From contig CAJTLE010000065.1 of NCBI GenBank assembly GCA_910577085.1, forward strand, positions 1 through 16,225: a stretch of DNA of 16,225 nt, written 5' to 3'. Positions within the stretch are counted from its first letter, which is position 1; each line of letters opens with the position of its first letter. Both the position numbers and the translations under genes were made by a program. Below are positions 14,736-16,225 of this stretch, piece by piece. The DNA comes from an uncultured Allobaculum sp. (lineage in GTDB: Bacteria > Bacillota_I > Bacilli_A > Erysipelotrichales > Erysipelotrichaceae). The notes beneath the pieces were generated by a model, which had not been told where the DNA came from, made no database searches, and was given only the letters and a program-made list of their open reading frames with translations.

Positions 14736-15071
14736 CTATCGAGCCATCAGAGCAGAATTTGCCTTGAAGGAATGAGGAACGGATTGACGTGGGTGATAGG
14801 AAGCCACCGCAGTTTGAGAATATGAGGAAGAGCTATCCCACGCCACGCGGCTGTCAAACGCGTAAATTTCCACGCCAACGAACGCCTGAGGAGAGTTAGC
14901 TGTGGCAGAAATAAGATAGGATCCGGTTGAATCAACACAAGATGTATATCCAGAGCCATAAGCTAAGCGAAAAGAAGTATTATGGCCTGGAGTGATGGAA
15001 TCAGCAGCGACTGGAATCGTCGCGGTGAGAAGGCAGAGTACAGTAAAAATTGCAGCTTTAAATTTTTTCAT
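14736..15071 (-). CDS. Secreted bacteriocin-like precursor (111 aa)
   Basis: First gene of the cassette with the DUF1430 permease and ABC ATPase. AAAGGAC lies just before the ATG at 15071. An in-frame ATG at 15128 with GAAGGA would add 19 residues (MNHDKSNKRS and onward); the standard signal peptide favours the inner start. MKKFK, a hydrophobic core and VAA before Asp24 give a Sec-type signal, leaving about 88 mature residues beginning DSITPG. The mature part is rich in Ser, Ala, Tyr and Val, has one Cys (CVDS) and ends with PHSFKANSALMAR. The pattern suggests a small beta-rich extracellular protein. It lacks the Gly/Trp-rich motifs I know from lactococcin 972, so its role is inferred from the neighbours. 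No double-glycine leader or lanthipeptide enzyme is present. Confidence 0.72.
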   Translation of the reverse strand: MKKFKAAIFTVLCLLTATIPVAADSITPGHNTSFRLAYGSGYTSCVDSTGSYLISATANSPQAFVGVEIYAFDSRVAWDSSSSYSQTAVASYHPRQSVPHSFKANSALMAR

Positions 15072-15083
15072 AATTTGTCCTTT

Positions 15084-15111
15084 CAATAAAGAGAAGACGC
15101 TTCTCTTATTG
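15084..15111 (-). promoter_or_regulatory. Hairpin immediately before the precursor ribosome binding site
   Basis: On the minus strand CAATAAGAGAAG pairs with CTTCTCTTTATTG around a CGT loop, with one bulged base. It ends one base from the AAAGGAC ribosome binding site. It could protect the 5' end or favour one of the two possible start codons, since it sits between them. Confidence 0.6.
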
Positions 15112-15342
15112 CTTTTATCATGATTCATTGCTATCCTTCACACCTTTTTTGTTTTCGACTACAAATATCCCTATTGTTATTTGTATACGGCCGACCAACA
15201 GCTGTGGCCTGCACGTAACGGATTAAGCCAGTCGACTTGACAGTTCTTATAAGCTGAAACAATTGATACCATATGTTAGAAAGTCTCAAATTTAGGGTGT
15301 GAAGTGCAACGGTGGTTCTAAGTTGTTAACTTAAAATCGCCT
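15112..15342. other. Intergenic region between the precursor gene and the insertion sequence
   Basis: It should hold the cassette promoter on the minus strand, but I find only weak candidates (for example TTGGTC followed by AT-rich DNA around 15165-15200). A TTGACA lies on the plus strand near 15237 without a matching -10. No other gene is visible. Confidence 0.35.
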
Positions 15343-15391
15343 ATAATTTTGGCTCTGTTGTACTTTGGGTGGGTTTTTGAGTCGAAAAAAA

Positions 15392-15425
15392 GGGGATGTC
15401 ATCTTTTTTGACTGATGACAACCCC
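15392..15425 (+). promoter_or_regulatory. Stem-loop over the IS promoter
   Basis: GGGGATGTCATC (15392-15403) and GATGACAACCCC (15414-15425) pair at 11 of 12 positions around a 10-base loop. It covers the -35 and the spacer. In RNA entering from outside it could hinder read-through, as many insertion sequences do, though no T-run follows. Confidence 0.5.
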
Positions 15426-15435
15426 CGTATATAAA
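15408..15435 (+). promoter_or_regulatory. Transposase promoter
   Basis: TTGACT (15408-15413) and TATAAA (15430-15435) are each one base from consensus, with a 16-bp spacer. The transcript would start near 15442, about 60 bases before the transposase start. Confidence 0.6.
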
Positions 15436-15454
15436 GCCTAGATATGAAAAAGGA

Positions 15455-15503
15455 CATGTGTTATCCTTAAGTTTCCACACAGAAAGGATACAAAAAACAC
15501 ATG
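15455..15503 (+). promoter_or_regulatory. Stem-loop sequestering the transposase ribosome binding site and start codon
   Basis: CATGTGT (15455-15461) pairs with ACACATG (15497-15503), which contains the start codon, and TATCCTT (15462-15468) pairs with AAGGATA (15484-15490), which contains the Shine-Dalgarno site. A 6-base bulge (CAAAAA) separates the two perfect 7-bp stems. The fold would keep translation low. Confidence 0.65.
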
Positions 15504-16225
15504 ACCCACAATCAGCTTATCAAAAATGCTCAAAACCTCAAGGGGGTTTCCATCTTAAAAATTGAAGAAAGTGCCAATGGAGATACTTTGTACATCCACA
15601 TTAAGCTTCATAAAAGGCTCCGGGGAATCTGTCCTCATTGCCATAAACACGCGCCTGGATATGATTCAAAAACCCAGGAGCGGCAATGGCGTGCTCTCGA
15701 CATGGGGACTAAAAAAGTCATCCTGGTCAGCGATGTTCACCGGGTAAAATGCCCTGAGCACGGTGTCGTAACTGAGGAGGTTACCTGGGCCTGGCACCAG
15801 TCCCGGTTCACAAAAAAGTTCGAGCAGCAGGTGGCCTACCTCGCTGTTCATCAGTCTAAAAAGCTCGTCTGTGAGCAGATGAGAATCAACTGGAGAACTG
15901 TCGGATCCATCGTTTCCCGTGTCTAAAAAGCTAAGGAGAAAGATCCTAAAGCGAAGTATAAAAACCTCGAAGCTATCGGGATTGATGAAACAAGCCATAA
16001 AAAGGGGCATACGTACCTTACAACGGTCGTGAACCACCTGACCGGAGAAGTTATCTGGGTCCATGAAGGCTTTGGAAGCAGTGTTCTTGAGAAATTCCTT
16101 ATCGAAATTGGTCCAGAAGCTGCTTCTAAAATCAAGATGGTCAGTGGTGATGGTGCCAGATGGATTAAAAATACAGTCAGTAAATATGCCCCTCAGGCTG
16201 TTTTCTGCATTGACCCGTATCACGT
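15501..16225 (+). pseudogene. ISL3-family transposase with in-frame TAA, 3' end beyond window
   Basis: The first 141 codons encode the N-terminal part: a zinc finger (CPHC at 44-47, later CPEHG) and a helix-turn-helix region (KKLVCEQMRINWRTVGSIV). A TAA at 15924-15926 then interrupts the frame. Beyond it the same frame continues without a shift as typical ISL3 catalytic sequence: IGIDETSHKKGHTY with the first DDE aspartate, then MVSGDGARWIK with the second, then FCIDPYHV at the window edge. The interruption is therefore a single nonsense change, not a deletion. As written the gene makes only a 141-residue DNA-binding fragment. Read-through, a sequencing error or genuine inactivation are all possible. 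AAGGAG follows the stop, but no start codon in this frame lies at a useful distance. Confidence 0.88.

Larger units (their letters stand above)
15351..16225 (+). mobile_element. ISL3-family insertion sequence, left part (runs off the window)
   Basis: The left end is placed at GGCTCTGTTG (15351), matching the GGCTCT start common to ISL3-family inverted repeats. The 8 bases before it, ATAATTTT (15343-15350), are AT-rich as expected for the 8-bp target duplication, but the right end is outside the window, so neither the duplication nor the right repeat can be checked. The element carries a promoter, two leader stem-loops and a transposase gene with an internal stop. It is inserted upstream of the bacteriocin-like cassette, pointing away from it. 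Confidence 0.85.

Noticed and set aside
15351..16225. Composite transposon made of the relic and the right-hand IS
   Set aside because: The left copy is only a decayed 102-bp internal piece without terminal repeats, so it cannot act as a transposon end.

Overview
The window looks like a chromosomal segment of a low-to-mid GC, gut-type member of the Firmicutes (Bacillota). Shine-Dalgarno sites are AGGAGG-like, intrinsic terminators are frequent, and most genes are single-gene units. It carries a bile salt hydrolase-family gene, a Cys-rich variant of Lgt, and a lactococcin 972-type export cassette. Erysipelotrichia would fit this mix, but that is an inference from gene flavour and not a proven placement.

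Left part (1-5.5 kb). A decayed 102-bp piece of an ISL3-family transposase lies on the minus strand (117-218). It is followed by a tiny acidic lipoprotein gene (minus, 449-616) divergent from a 422-aa HTH plus TPR-like regulator (958-2226). Then come msrA (2491-3033) and a class II Fic protein with an N-terminal HTH (3135-4130). A 98-bp tandem repeat of about 2.6 copies (4253-4504) precedes an unrecognised 215-aa coiled-coil protein on the minus strand (4563-5210).

Middle part (5.5-11.6 kb). After about 700 bp with no credible gene come five plus-strand genes, mostly with their own promoter-like sites or terminators: an SPFH-domain protein with zinc ribbons (6177-7373), a strongly codon-biased bile salt hydrolase-family enzyme with a structured leader (7838-8830), a membrane-anchored metallophosphoesterase that may be read from a leaderless mRNA (9085-9942), lgt (10059-10823) and a 52-aa two-helix membrane protein (11394-11552). 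Several encode envelope or secretion-related functions.

Right part (11.6-16.2 kb). A minus-strand cassette holds a small secreted precursor (14736-15071), a 715-aa FtsX/MacB-like DUF1430 permease (12443-14590) and an ABC ATPase (11799-12446). A terminator or attenuator separates the precursor from the permease, and the permease and ATPase genes overlap by 4 bp. This is the architecture of lactococcin 972-group bacteriocin systems, but the precursor does not look like lactococcin 972. It is the best candidate here for something undescribed. An ISL3-family insertion sequence begins at 15351, upstream of this cassette, and runs off the window. Its transposase has an in-frame TAA between the DNA-binding half and the catalytic half, and its start codon and ribosome binding site can fold into a stem-loop. 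The relic at 117-218 matches this element at 87 of 102 bases.
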